A DNA stretch of 7,059 nt from Elusimicrobia bacterium RIFCSPLOWO2_01_FULL_59_12 (GCA_001800075.1 MGUR01000071.1:3947-11005), one strand, 5' to 3'; shown: positions 1-6,270, counted from the first letter of the stretch. Program-made: numbers and translations. Notes: a model not told the origin generated them from the sequence alone.

Positions 1-763
1 TCCCAACGCCGTATTCGTCAGTCAATCGGTCCCCTCCACCATGCTCTCGGGAAGCACCTATACCGTGAGGGTGTCCATGCAGAACACCGGCAACACCACC
101 TGGCAGGATCCCCTGGACGCTTGTCCGGTGGCGACCAACCCGCCGGGATCTCCCTGCCCCTACGGGCTGGGCTCCGAAAACCCGCTAGATAACATGACCT
201 GGGGATTGAGCCGCGTAGGCGTCGCCGGCAGCGTGGCGTCTGGAGTGACCAAGGACTTTAACTTCAACGTCGTAGCTCCCGTGACGCCGGGGACCTACAA
301 CTTTCAGTGGCGGATGGTGCAGGAAAGGGTCCTGCGGTTCGGAGGGCCGTCCCAGAACGTCGCCGTCCAGGTGCGCGGGGCCAACTGCATCTCCCCCTGC
401 AGCACCAACAGCCAATGCGACAGCGGCCGGTGCGACGCGGGCCAAGGGAGATGCGTGGCGGCGACTTTCAACGAACTATGCTATTCAGACCTCAACAACT
501 GCAGCTATTCGCTGACGGGCACCCACGGCTGCGACGGCACCTGCAGCGTCAGCCAGCCCCCGGATTGCGGCGGCATCTGCTGCACCGGCGTCGCCCAGAA
601 TTGCTGCCCGTCAGGCGGCAGCTGCTGCGGGGGAACTTGCTGCGCGTCTCCCAATTTATGCTGCGGCAACGCCAGCAACGGCACCTGCTGCGCGCCGGGC
701 TACAGCTGCGGCGCCAACGGCACCAGCTGCGACATCGCCCTTCCCTACCTCTGCACGGAATAA
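1..763 (+). CDS. C-terminal part of a secreted or surface protein: NBR1-type Ig-like domain plus Cys-rich tail (5' end outside window)
   Basis: The reading frame is open from base 2, so the gene begins upstream; the ATG at 41 lies inside a domain and is not the start. The visible 253 residues fall in two parts. Residues 1-125 look like the NBR1 central Ig-like fold (Pfam N_BRCA1_IG type), with the hallmarks VSQSVPSTM, NTGNTTW, a W-x-L strand, APVTPGTYNFQWRM and a final V-A-V-Q-V strand. Two cysteines (41 and 52) lie in a loop insert and may pair. Residues 129-253 hold 25 cysteines, first as spaced singles (C-x3-C-x5-C-x4-C-x6-C), then as six CC doublets near 193, 201, 208, 213, 220 and 229. 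The doublet spacing recalls granulin-like disulfide knots, but I cannot assign it to a family. Such a composition only makes sense outside the reducing cytoplasm, so export is inferred; the signal peptide would lie upstream. Function unknown, possibly adhesion or cell-surface binding. Confidence 0.8.
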   Translation, partial: PNAVFVSQSVPSTMLSGSTYTVRVSMQNTGNTTWQDPLDACPVATNPPGSPCPYGLGSENPLDNMTWGLSRVGVAGSVASGVTKDFNFNVVAPVTPGTYNFQWRMVQERVLRFGGPSQNVAVQVRGANCISPCSTNSQCDSGRCDAGQGRCVAATFNELCYSDLNNCSYSLTGTHGCDGTCSVSQPPDCGGICCTGVAQNCCPSGGSCCGGTCCASPNLCCGNASNGTCCAPGYSCGANGTSCDIALPYLCTE

Positions 764-798
764 GCCCGGACGTTCCCCTGGCCGGCCAGGCCCGGACG
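764..798. repeat. Palindrome flanked by direct repeats between convergent genes
   Basis: The 45-base gap between two convergent stop codons contains the perfect 14-bp palindrome CCTGGCCGGCCAGG (777-790). It is bracketed by two copies of GCCCGGACG (764-772 and 790-798). As RNA it can fold from either strand, which would suit a shared transcription end, but no U-run follows on either side. A classical intrinsic terminator is therefore not shown. The direct repeats are unexplained. Confidence 0.5.
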
Positions 799-808
799 CA
801 TTGACCCC

Positions 809-2584
809 TCAGGCGAGCCGTTTGGCGAAGGCCTCCTGCTCCTGCCTCAAAGCCTCGGGCAGGCGGTCGCCTACTTTATCGAAGAACCTGCGCTGATCCG
901 CGAGGTCTTCGGTCCAGTCCTTTGGATCTACTTTCAGGAGCGCGTCCACCGTTTCAGGCGAGAGATTTAATCCCTGGAGGTTCAGGCTGTCCGGGGTCGG
1001 CACATGACCCATCGGGGTTTCCTTCGCCTTGCCTTTGCCTTCGCAGCGGTCGATGGCCCACAGGACGGCTCGGAGGTTTTCCCCGAACCCCGGCCAGATG
1101 AATTTGCCGCCGGCGTCGCGGCGGAACCAGTTGACATGGAATATCTTGGGCGCTTTGCCGCCGAGTTTTTCGCCCATCGCCAGCCAGTGAGCGAAATAAT
1201 CGCCCACGTGATAGCCGATAAACGGCAGCATCGCCATCGGGTCGCGCCGGATAACGCCCACGGCGCCGGTGGCGGCGGCGGTGGTTTCCGATGACATGGT
1301 GGCGCCGAGAAACACGCCGTGCTGCCAATTGAAGCTTTCGCAGATCAGCGGAGCCACGCGGGCCCTGCGGGCGCCAAAGAAAATCGCGCTCAGGGGAACG
1401 CCGGACGGCGCATCCCATTCCGGGGAGAGCGAAGGGCAATTTTCCGCGGGCGCCGTGAAGCGCGCGTTCGGGTGGGCCGCTTTGTCGGTGGACTCCGGCG
1501 TCCAGTCCTTGCCCGCCCAGTTCAGGCCGTGCTTAGGAGGGTTGTCCATGCCTTCCCACCAGACCGTGCCCTCATCGGTCTTCAGCACATTGGTGAAATA
1601 GGAATTCTTTTGGACACTCGCCATGGCATTGTAATTGGTCTGATAATTGGTCCCGGGCGCCACGCCGAAGAAACCCGCTTCCGGGTTCTGCGCCCACAGC
1701 CGGCCGTCCGGCCCGATGCGCAGCCAGGCGATGTCGTCGCCCAGCGTCCAGACTTTATAGCCCGGCAGCGATTTCGGCGGGATCAGCATCGCCAGGTTGG
1801 TCTTGCCGCATTGGCTGGGGAAGGCCGCCGCCACGTAGTGGATTTTCCCCTGGGGATTTTCTACCCCGATGATCAGCATATGCTCCGCCATCCAGCCCTG
1901 GGTTTTTCCGAGATAGCTGCCGATACGCAGCGCCATGCACTTTTTACCGAGCAGAGCGTTGCCGCCGTAAGCGGACCCCACGCTCCAAATCGTGTTATCT
2001 TCCGGAAAGTGGCAGATGAACCGGCGTTTCGGGTTTAAATCCGCTTTGCCGTGCAGGCACCGGGTGAATTCGCCGTCCGAGCCGAGCTCGCGCAGGGCGA
2101 TCCGGCCCATGCGGGTCATGATGCGCATGTTCAGCGTCACGTAGCGGCTGTCGGTGATCTGAACGCCGATTTTTTTGAAGGGAGATCCCGCCGGTCCCAT
2201 GATGAAAGGAATCACATACATCGTCCGGCCGCGCATCGAGTCCTTGAAAATATCGGCGAGCTTCTTGTACGTTTCTTGGGGGTCGGACCAATTGTTGGTG
2301 GGGCCCGCGTCGGCTTGATTTCGCGTGCAGATGAACGTCAGATCTTCGGTGCGGGCGACATCGTTGACGTCGGAACGGCTGTAATAACACCCCGGGAGTT
2401 TTTCCTGGTTCAACTCTTCCAATTCGCCGCTGGCGAGGCATTCGCGCGTCAGCCGGTTCTTTTCCTCTTCGGAACCGTCGCACCAATGAATGGAATCGGG
2501 CCTGCACATCCGGGCGGACTCATTGACCCAAGCGAGCAGCTCGGCGTGTTGGGTGGGCGGGGGCGCGGCGGCAGAGGGTCTCAT
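809..2584 (-). CDS. pckG: Phosphoenolpyruvate carboxykinase, GTP-dependent
   Basis: Converts oxaloacetate and GTP to PEP, CO2 and GDP in the cytoplasm, the first committed step of gluconeogenesis; it may also run in reverse as an anaplerotic enzyme. The protein has 591 residues, usual for the GTP family (about 600), and is clearly distinct from the ATP type. Visible motifs are the substrate segment YGGNALLGKK (206-215, with the metal-binding Lys), the metal-ligand His in AEHMLI (His235), the P-loop FPSQCGKTN (255-263) with the hyper-reactive Cys259, kinase-2 LGDDIAWL (281-288) with a metal-binding Asp, NARF (373-376), FFGARRAR (402-409) and FNWQHGVF (418-425). The P-loop has Gln258 where the family signature has Ala. 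GGAG (bases 2592-2595, minus strand) lies 7 bases before the ATG and supports this start. It follows ndk by 23 bases and most likely shares its promoter. Confidence 0.97.
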   Translation of the reverse strand: MRPSAAAPPPTQHAELLAWVNESARMCRPDSIHWCDGSEEEKNRLTRECLASGELEELNQEKLPGCYYSRSDVNDVARTEDLTFICTRNQADAGPTNNWSDPQETYKKLADIFKDSMRGRTMYVIPFIMGPAGSPFKKIGVQITDSRYVTLNMRIMTRMGRIALRELGSDGEFTRCLHGKADLNPKRRFICHFPEDNTIWSVGSAYGGNALLGKKCMALRIGSYLGKTQGWMAEHMLIIGVENPQGKIHYVAAAFPSQCGKTNLAMLIPPKSLPGYKVWTLGDDIAWLRIGPDGRLWAQNPEAGFFGVAPGTNYQTNYNAMASVQKNSYFTNVLKTDEGTVWWEGMDNPPKHGLNWAGKDWTPESTDKAAHPNARFTAPAENCPSLSPEWDAPSGVPLSAIFFGARRARVAPLICESFNWQHGVFLGATMSSETTAAATGAVGVIRRDPMAMLPFIGYHVGDYFAHWLAMGEKLGGKAPKIFHVNWFRRDAGGKFIWPGFGENLRAVLWAIDRCEGKGKAKETPMGHVPTPDSLNLQGLNLSPETVDALLKVDPKDWTEDLADQRRFFDKVGDRLPEALRQEQEAFAKRLA

Positions 2585-2607
2585 GGGGGATCTCCGTATG
2601 CGGGTTT

Positions 2608-3132
2608 TTAAGCCCAGACTTTTTCCGTTATTTTTTCTCGGATGACGGTTTTCGTGGGGTAGATGGGGAAAACCAGCTCATCAGGCTTGAACCACAGCTT
2701 GATCTCGCGCTCGGCGTCTTCCACGCTGGACGACGCGTGGATCACATTTTCGTAAACCCCCTTGGTGGTGATCCGGCCGTAGGACCCGCGAATGCTGGTG
2801 GAGTCCGCCTCCTCCGGGTTGGTCGCCCCGGAGATATCGCGGACCTTGCGAATCGCATCCTCCCCGCGGTAGACCATGGCCAAAACGCGCCGATAATCCG
2901 CACCGTAAATCTCACCTTGGATGTAGCGGACCAACTCCCCGAAGAAGGGCTTGTCTTTTAAATGCGTGTAGTGCGCTTCGGCCAGCTCGCGAGACACTTG
3001 GACGACTTTAGCTCCCACGATAATCATCCGGGTCTCGGCCAATTTGGTCAAAATGTTGCCGGTCAGAGATTTCTTCAATCCATCCGGTTTGACCAGGATC
3101 AACGTAGGCTGAAGGGCGGCGGTTGCGCTCAT
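2608..3132 (-). CDS. ndk: Nucleoside diphosphate kinase, long divergent form
   Basis: Transfers phosphate between nucleoside tri- and diphosphates through a phosphohistidine. It opens with TLILVKPDGL (10-19, catalytic Lys15). HYTHLKDKPFF (54-64), VRDISGATNP (97-106), IRGSYG (114-119) and NVIHASSS (129-136) follow, with active-site His132. Lys15, Tyr55, Arg97, Arg115, Asn129, His132 and the Glu at His+11 (Glu143) are all kept, so activity is expected. It is odd for the family. At 174 residues it is longer than the usual 140 or so. There is extra sequence around 73-82 (GEIYGADYRR) and 120-128 (RITTKGVYE), and a C-terminal extension after about 148. The Asp of the usual H-[GA]-S-D-S is Ser135. 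The start ATG has GGTGG 7 bases upstream. It is the first gene of an ndk-pckG unit, where it can regenerate the GTP that PEPCK spends. Confidence 0.95.
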   Translation of the reverse strand: MSATAALQPTLILVKPDGLKKSLTGNILTKLAETRMIIVGAKVVQVSRELAEAHYTHLKDKPFFGELVRYIQGEIYGADYRRVLAMVYRGEDAIRKVRDISGATNPEEADSTSIRGSYGRITTKGVYENVIHASSSVEDAEREIKLWFKPDELVFPIYPTKTVIREKITEKVWA

Positions 3133-3144
3133 TTAAGAGCCACC

Positions 3145-3174
3145 ATTGAACACCAATTCTTCCCGCCTTGTCAA
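3145..3174 (-). promoter_or_regulatory. Sigma70-like promoter of ndk-pckG
   Basis: Read on the minus strand, TTGACA (3174-3169, a perfect -35 hexamer) is followed after 18 bases by TTCAAT (3150-3145, four of six matches to TATAAT). Twelve bases then separate it from the ndk ATG. Initiation 6-8 bases past the -10 would leave a leader of only a few bases, so the mRNA start could fall inside or after the GGTGG that looks like the ribosome-binding site. The hexamers are seen; promoter function is inferred from matches and spacing. Confidence 0.6.
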
Positions 3175-3185
3175 CGGATCGACTC

Positions 3186-3235
3186 GGCTCCGCCTCGCTT
3201 GCCGCAAGGCGCCTGCCCTGAGCGAAGCCGGAGGG
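3186..3235. repeat. Dispersed palindromic repeat (CCCTGAGCGAAGCC type) between divergent promoters
   Basis: CCCTGAGCGAAGCCGGAGGG at 3216-3235 is close to a short repeat I remember from many bacterial genomes (CCCTGAGCGAAG[TC]CGAAGGG), whose translation gives spurious peptides such as PERSRRV or ALSEA. Both peptides appear here when frames are read through it. An imperfect inverted copy, CTCCGCCTCGCT at 3188-3199, can pair with AGCGAAGCCGGAG at 3221-3233 (one gap, one mismatch). The loop holds a small hairpin, CTTGC-C-GCAAG. The element lies between the -35 boxes of the two divergent promoters. The family assignment is from memory, not a search. Confidence 0.65.
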
Positions 3236-3253
3236 TTTTCCGTCGGAGATTGC

Positions 3254-3282
3254 TTGCAATGGGCCGGCCTGAAAGCTAGAAT
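3254..3282 (+). promoter_or_regulatory. Candidate promoter of the HD-GYP/rsmI/arg unit, possibly giving a leaderless mRNA
   Basis: TTGCAA (3254-3259, four of six to the -35 consensus), a 17-base spacer, then TAGAAT (3277-3282, five of six to the -10 consensus). The -10 ends 7 bases before the ATG at 3290, so transcription would start at or next to that A, giving an mRNA with no leader. Neither ATG (3281 or 3290) has a convincing Shine-Dalgarno site, which fits. If this promoter is the true one, the ATG at 3281 lies in the -10 box and cannot be the start. Confidence 0.45.
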
Positions 3283-4564
3283 GAGCGCTATGTTTGGAGC
3301 CCTTGCATTGGGCGTTTTTTTTGCGCTTTGGGTGTGGGTCGTCCGTCGGAATAGAATTGCAGACGCGCGCACCCGGCGCCTTCTAATGGAACTGGCGGAT
3401 AAACAGCGGGAGTCGGAAGGCGCTGAACACCGGGTCCGGCAGATCCTGGGGTTTTTGGATGCGCTGCATGAACGTCATGTCAGCCCCTCCATCCGCGCCG
3501 GCAGGCGGAACCGGCAGGCTTCATGGCAGGACCTGGCGGATTTTATCGTGCAATCTGCGGGCCCCTTGATTGGGATGGACGCGGTCGTTTTGTTGCAATG
3601 GGATTCCCGAAACTCGGAATACAGGGGGGTTGCGGGGCGCGGCATTTCACCTCAGCACTTGTCCGAACTGCGAGTTCGGTCTGGCGAGGGGGTGCTGGGC
3701 CAAGCCGCCCAGAACGGCAAGCTTTTAGTTGCCCAAGAAGCCTCGCCGGGCCTCGCCCTTTCATCAAAGAATTCCTTTTTGTCCATCCCGTACCTGATAT
3801 GTCCGTTGTGGGTGCAATTTCAGCCCCGGGGTCTTCTGGTTCTTTGCCGTCCGCGTCATCGACCTATCAGTCAGGAGGCCATTCGCTTGGCGACGCTTAT
3901 GGCTAAACATATTGAAATGACAATGGAAAATCTTGAGTTGTATGAAAGCCGCCAGCGTGTTTATGCCGAGGTGGTTGGCACCCTGAGCCAAGCGGCAAGC
4001 GCTAAGGAGACGGTGCCTCGGGGACATGCCGAGCATTGCCGCGACCTGGTGCGGGCGATGGCCCAGGAGATGCGTCTGCCGGAACTCCTTGCGGAGCAAA
4101 TGGAGTTTGGCGCGATGCTCCATGACATCGGAAAGCTGGGGATCAGCGAAGTGCTGCTGTCGAGACCGGGCCCCTTGACGCCCGAGGAATACGCTGACGT
4201 GAAAAAGCATCCCGGCATCGGATATCGCTTGGTGCGGGATATTGATTTTCTAAAGGCGGTCGCCCCGATCGTCCTGTACCATCACGAGTGGTTCAATGGG
4301 CAGGGGTATCCCGAGGGCTTGGCGGGCGAAGAGATCCCTCTGGGCGCGCGGATGGTGGCCCTCGCCAACGCCTGGGATGCCATGACAACCGACCAGCCGT
4401 ACCGCAAGGCGCTCCCCAAAAACATGGCGATCGCCGAGCTGCGCCAGCAGGCGGGGGCGCAGTTTGATCCGAAACTGGTGGATATTTTTGTGCATGTCAT
4501 AGAAGGAAAACGTGCGGACGCCACCCCTCACCCCCACCCTCTCCCACAAGGGGAGAGGGGATAA
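3281..4564 (+). CDS. Membrane-anchored GAF/HD-GYP domain protein (putative cyclic-di-GMP phosphodiesterase)
   Basis: Residues are numbered from the ATG at 3281; the ATG at 3290 is an equally good or better start. One membrane segment lies at about 4-21 (FGALALGVFFALWVWVV, then RR), with no room for a periplasmic domain, so the rest should be cytoplasmic. A charged helical linker (about 23-60) precedes a GAF-like sensor (about 80-218). The HD-GYP domain (about 225-408) shows H249, HDIGKLGI (281-288), KKHPGIG (308-314), HHEWFNGQGYP (334-344), a PYRKAL segment and QFDPKLV. HD-GYP proteins usually hydrolyse cyclic-di-GMP at a di- or tri-metal site. Here the Asp expected in A-D-x-x-D-A is Asn363 (ANAWDAM), so a metal ligand may be altered. 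The last residues (TPHPHPLPQGERG) are repeat-derived. The open frame continues upstream to 3146, but that stretch is only repeat sequence. TAA is directly followed by the rsmI ATG. Confidence 0.9.
   Translation: MSAMFGALALGVFFALWVWVVRRNRIADARTRRLLMELADKQRESEGAEHRVRQILGFLDALHERHVSPSIRAGRRNRQASWQDLADFIVQSAGPLIGMDAVVLLQWDSRNSEYRGVAGRGISPQHLSELRVRSGEGVLGQAAQNGKLLVAQEASPGLALSSKNSFLSIPYLICPLWVQFQPRGLLVLCRPRHRPISQEAIRLATLMAKHIEMTMENLELYESRQRVYAEVVGTLSQAASAKETVPRGHAEHCRDLVRAMAQEMRLPELLAEQMEFGAMLHDIGKLGISEVLLSRPGPLTPEEYADVKKHPGIGYRLVRDIDFLKAVAPIVLYHHEWFNGQGYPEGLAGEEIPLGARMVALANAWDAMTTDQPYRKALPKNMAIAELRQQAGAQFDPKLVDIFVHVIEGKRADATPHPHPLPQGERG
4524..4560. repeat. Dispersed hairpin repeat (PHPLPQGERG type) at the HD-GYP/rsmI junction
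   Basis: A C-rich then G-rich element ends in a perfect 9-bp hairpin: CCCTCTCCC (4537-4545), loop ACAAG, GGGAGAGGG (4551-4559). I recognise its translation (TPHPHPLPQGERG) as a tail often seen where this repeat has landed in the 3' end of genes. Here it encodes the last 13 residues of the HD-GYP protein. It also provides the purine-rich stretch just before the rsmI ATG at 4565 that serves as its ribosome-binding site. The family identity is from memory. Confidence 0.8.
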
Positions 4565-5236
4565 ATGGCAGGCACGCTCTACCTTGTTCCGACTCCTCTG
4601 GGCAACCTGGCGGATATCACCCTTCGGGCGATTGAGGCGCTCAAAAAAGCCGACGTGGTTGCGTGCGAAGATACCCGCCGCACGCTGGGTCTTTTGAATC
4701 ACCTGGGAATCTCCAAACCGCTGTGGAGCTACCACGCCCACAGTCCCGGGAAGCGGCCCCGGCAGCTGCTGGAGGCGCTGCAGTCCGGAAAGGCTATAGC
4801 GCTGGTGTCGGACGCGGGGACGCCGGGGATCTCGGACCCCGGCACATCGCTTGTCCAGGGGGCGCTCGAAGCGGGAATTCCGGTGGTTTCGCTCCCCGGG
4901 CCTTGCGCGGCGATCGCGGCCCTGGCCGCGTCGGGATTACCCACAGACCGCTTCTTTTTTATAGGATTTCTTCCCCGGAGGACCGCGCGGGCCAGGCGCG
5001 TGCTGAGCCAGGCCGCCGAGAACGGGGGGACGGTGATTGTGTATGAATCACCCTTTCGGACGGCCGGCACGCTCGAGTTGATCGGCACGGTGGCGGGACC
5101 CGAAACCCCGGTCGTCGTTGTTCGCGAGCTGACCAAAATTCACGAAGAAATCATTCGCGGGACTGCACAGGAAGTTCTTACCCGGCTGCAAGGCCGGACC
5201 CTTAAGGGAGAAGTCGTCATCCTCTTTCGAAAATGA
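4565..5236 (+). CDS. rsmI: 16S rRNA (cytidine(1402)-2'-O)-methyltransferase, short form
   Basis: SAM-dependent enzyme that 2'-O-methylates C1402 in the decoding centre of 16S rRNA; it works with RsmH (N4-methylation, not in the window) to give m4Cm. It belongs to the tetrapyrrole-methylase fold. Visible motifs: LVPTPLGNLADIT (7-19), ACEDTRRT (33-40), LVSDAGTPGISDPG (80-93, SAM-binding), LPGPCA (110-115), YESPFR (160-165), RELTKIHEE (187-195) and KGE (214-216). All core motifs are present. At 223 residues it stops right after the methyltransferase fold and lacks the C-terminal extension of roughly 60 residues found in E. coli RsmI. The start follows the upstream TAA with no gap, and the ribosome-binding purines come from the hairpin repeat. 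The stop overlaps the argC start (ATGA). Confidence 0.95.
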   Translation: MAGTLYLVPTPLGNLADITLRAIEALKKADVVACEDTRRTLGLLNHLGISKPLWSYHAHSPGKRPRQLLEALQSGKAIALVSDAGTPGISDPGTSLVQGALEAGIPVVSLPGPCAAIAALAASGLPTDRFFFIGFLPRRTARARRVLSQAAENGGTVIVYESPFRTAGTLELIGTVAGPETPVVVVRELTKIHEEIIRGTAQEVLTRLQGRTLKGEVVILFRK

Positions 5237-6270
5237 TTCGCGTATCGATCATCGGAGCCTCAGGCTACACGGGCGGCGAACTCTTGAGATATCTCATTGG
5301 CCATCCGGAGGTCAAGCTCGCGCATCTGACCTCGGAAACGTTCGCGGGCCAGCCCATCCATTCTCTGCACACCTTTCTCAAGGGACGCTGCGGCCTGATT
5401 TGCGAGAAAGCCAACCCCGCGGTGATCGCGCAGGATTCGGACGTCGTTTTTCTGGGGCTTCCGCACGGCGCCTCAGCGAAAATGGCCGCCGCGCTCCTGG
5501 AAAAAAAAGTCGTCAAAGTGATCGATCTGTCCGCGGATTTCCGGCTGCAGAATCTGGCCCTCTACACCCGCTGGTACGGCAAGCATCCCGTCCCCAGGCT
5601 GGTGAAGGAAGCCGTCTACGGACTCCCCGAACGCTACCGGGAGGACATCCGCAGGGCGCGGCTGGTCGCGGCGCCCGGGTGTTACGCCACGACGTCCGTT
5701 CTTGCGGGCCTTCCGTTGTTCGCCAAGGGACTGGTCGGCCCCGGACAGATTATCGTAGACGCCAAGAGCGGAATTTCCGGCGCGGGCCGGAAGGTGGAAG
5801 CGGCCTATCTTTTTGCGGAATCCAACGAGACGGTGCGAGCCTATGGCTTGAAAGGCCACCGGCACCATCCCGAGATCGTTCAGGAATGGCAACGGGCTGC
5901 GGCCGAGGCCAAAAAAAAGATCAAAGTGGACCTGATTTTCACGCCGCATCTGGTTCCCATGAATCGAGGGATATTCGTCACGCTGTATGCCCCCTTGAAC
6001 AAACGCCTGAGCGCCGAAGCGTTGCGCGAGGTGTATCTGTCCTATTACCTCCGACAGCCGTTTGTGACGCTCCTGGCGCCGTACGAATCCCCGGAAACCA
6101 AGGGGGTCGCTTTCACCAACCACTGCCAGATCGGCGTGAGCATCGAACCCTCCGGCCAGCGCGCCGTGATCCTGGCCGCGACCGACAACCTGGGCAAAGG
6201 CGCCAGCGGGCAAGCCGTCCAGTGCATGAATCTCATGTTTGGAATAGATGAATCAACCGGACTTCAATGA
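5233..6270 (+). CDS. argC: N-acetyl-gamma-glutamyl-phosphate reductase
   Basis: Reduces N-acetylglutamyl-5-phosphate with NADPH to N-acetylglutamate semialdehyde, the third step of acetylated arginine/ornithine synthesis. At 345 residues it is normal for the longer ArgC type. The Rossmann motif GASGYTGGELLR (8-19) binds the cofactor; FLGLPHGAS (73-81) and VIDLSADFR (96-104) follow. The catalytic Cys150 lies in VAAPGCYAT, the catalytic His region is GHRHHPEI (208-215), and the conserved end is TDNLGKGASGQAVQ (317-330). No key residue is missing. The ATG overlaps the rsmI stop by four bases (ATGA) without a clear Shine-Dalgarno site, which points to translational coupling. The stop in turn overlaps the argJ start in the same way. 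Confidence 0.97.
   Translation: MIRVSIIGASGYTGGELLRYLIGHPEVKLAHLTSETFAGQPIHSLHTFLKGRCGLICEKANPAVIAQDSDVVFLGLPHGASAKMAAALLEKKVVKVIDLSADFRLQNLALYTRWYGKHPVPRLVKEAVYGLPERYREDIRRARLVAAPGCYATTSVLAGLPLFAKGLVGPGQIIVDAKSGISGAGRKVEAAYLFAESNETVRAYGLKGHRHHPEIVQEWQRAAAEAKKKIKVDLIFTPHLVPMNRGIFVTLYAPLNKRLSAEALREVYLSYYLRQPFVTLLAPYESPETKGVAFTNHCQIGVSIEPSGQRAVILAATDNLGKGASGQAVQCMNLMFGIDESTGLQ

Noticed and set aside
307..804. Overlapping + strand frame of 165 codons across the Cys-rich gene
   Set aside because: It is the shifted frame of the Cys-codon-rich region, giving Leu/Arg/Gln repeats. The Ig-like domain and cysteine pattern establish the other frame.
1319..2038. Long open frame (239 codons) on the + strand opposite pckG
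   Set aside because: It lies wholly antisense to a clearly coding gene, has a low-complexity Arg/Gly/Ala composition typical of GC-rich shadow frames, and resembles no family.
2962..3279. Small + strand frame (105 codons) ending in a CPERSRRVFRRR-like peptide
   Set aside because: It is antisense to the 5' end of ndk and then reads through the dispersed repeat; this peptide is a known kind of spurious translation of that repeat.
3146..3280. In-frame upstream extension of the HD-GYP gene
   Set aside because: The added peptide contains the ALSEAGGFS translation of the dispersed repeat and overlaps both promoters. The membrane anchor begins naturally at the ATG of 3281 or 3290.
5473..6213. Long open frame (246 codons) on the minus strand opposite argC
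   Set aside because: It is the antisense shadow of argC, whose motifs are intact along the whole stretch.
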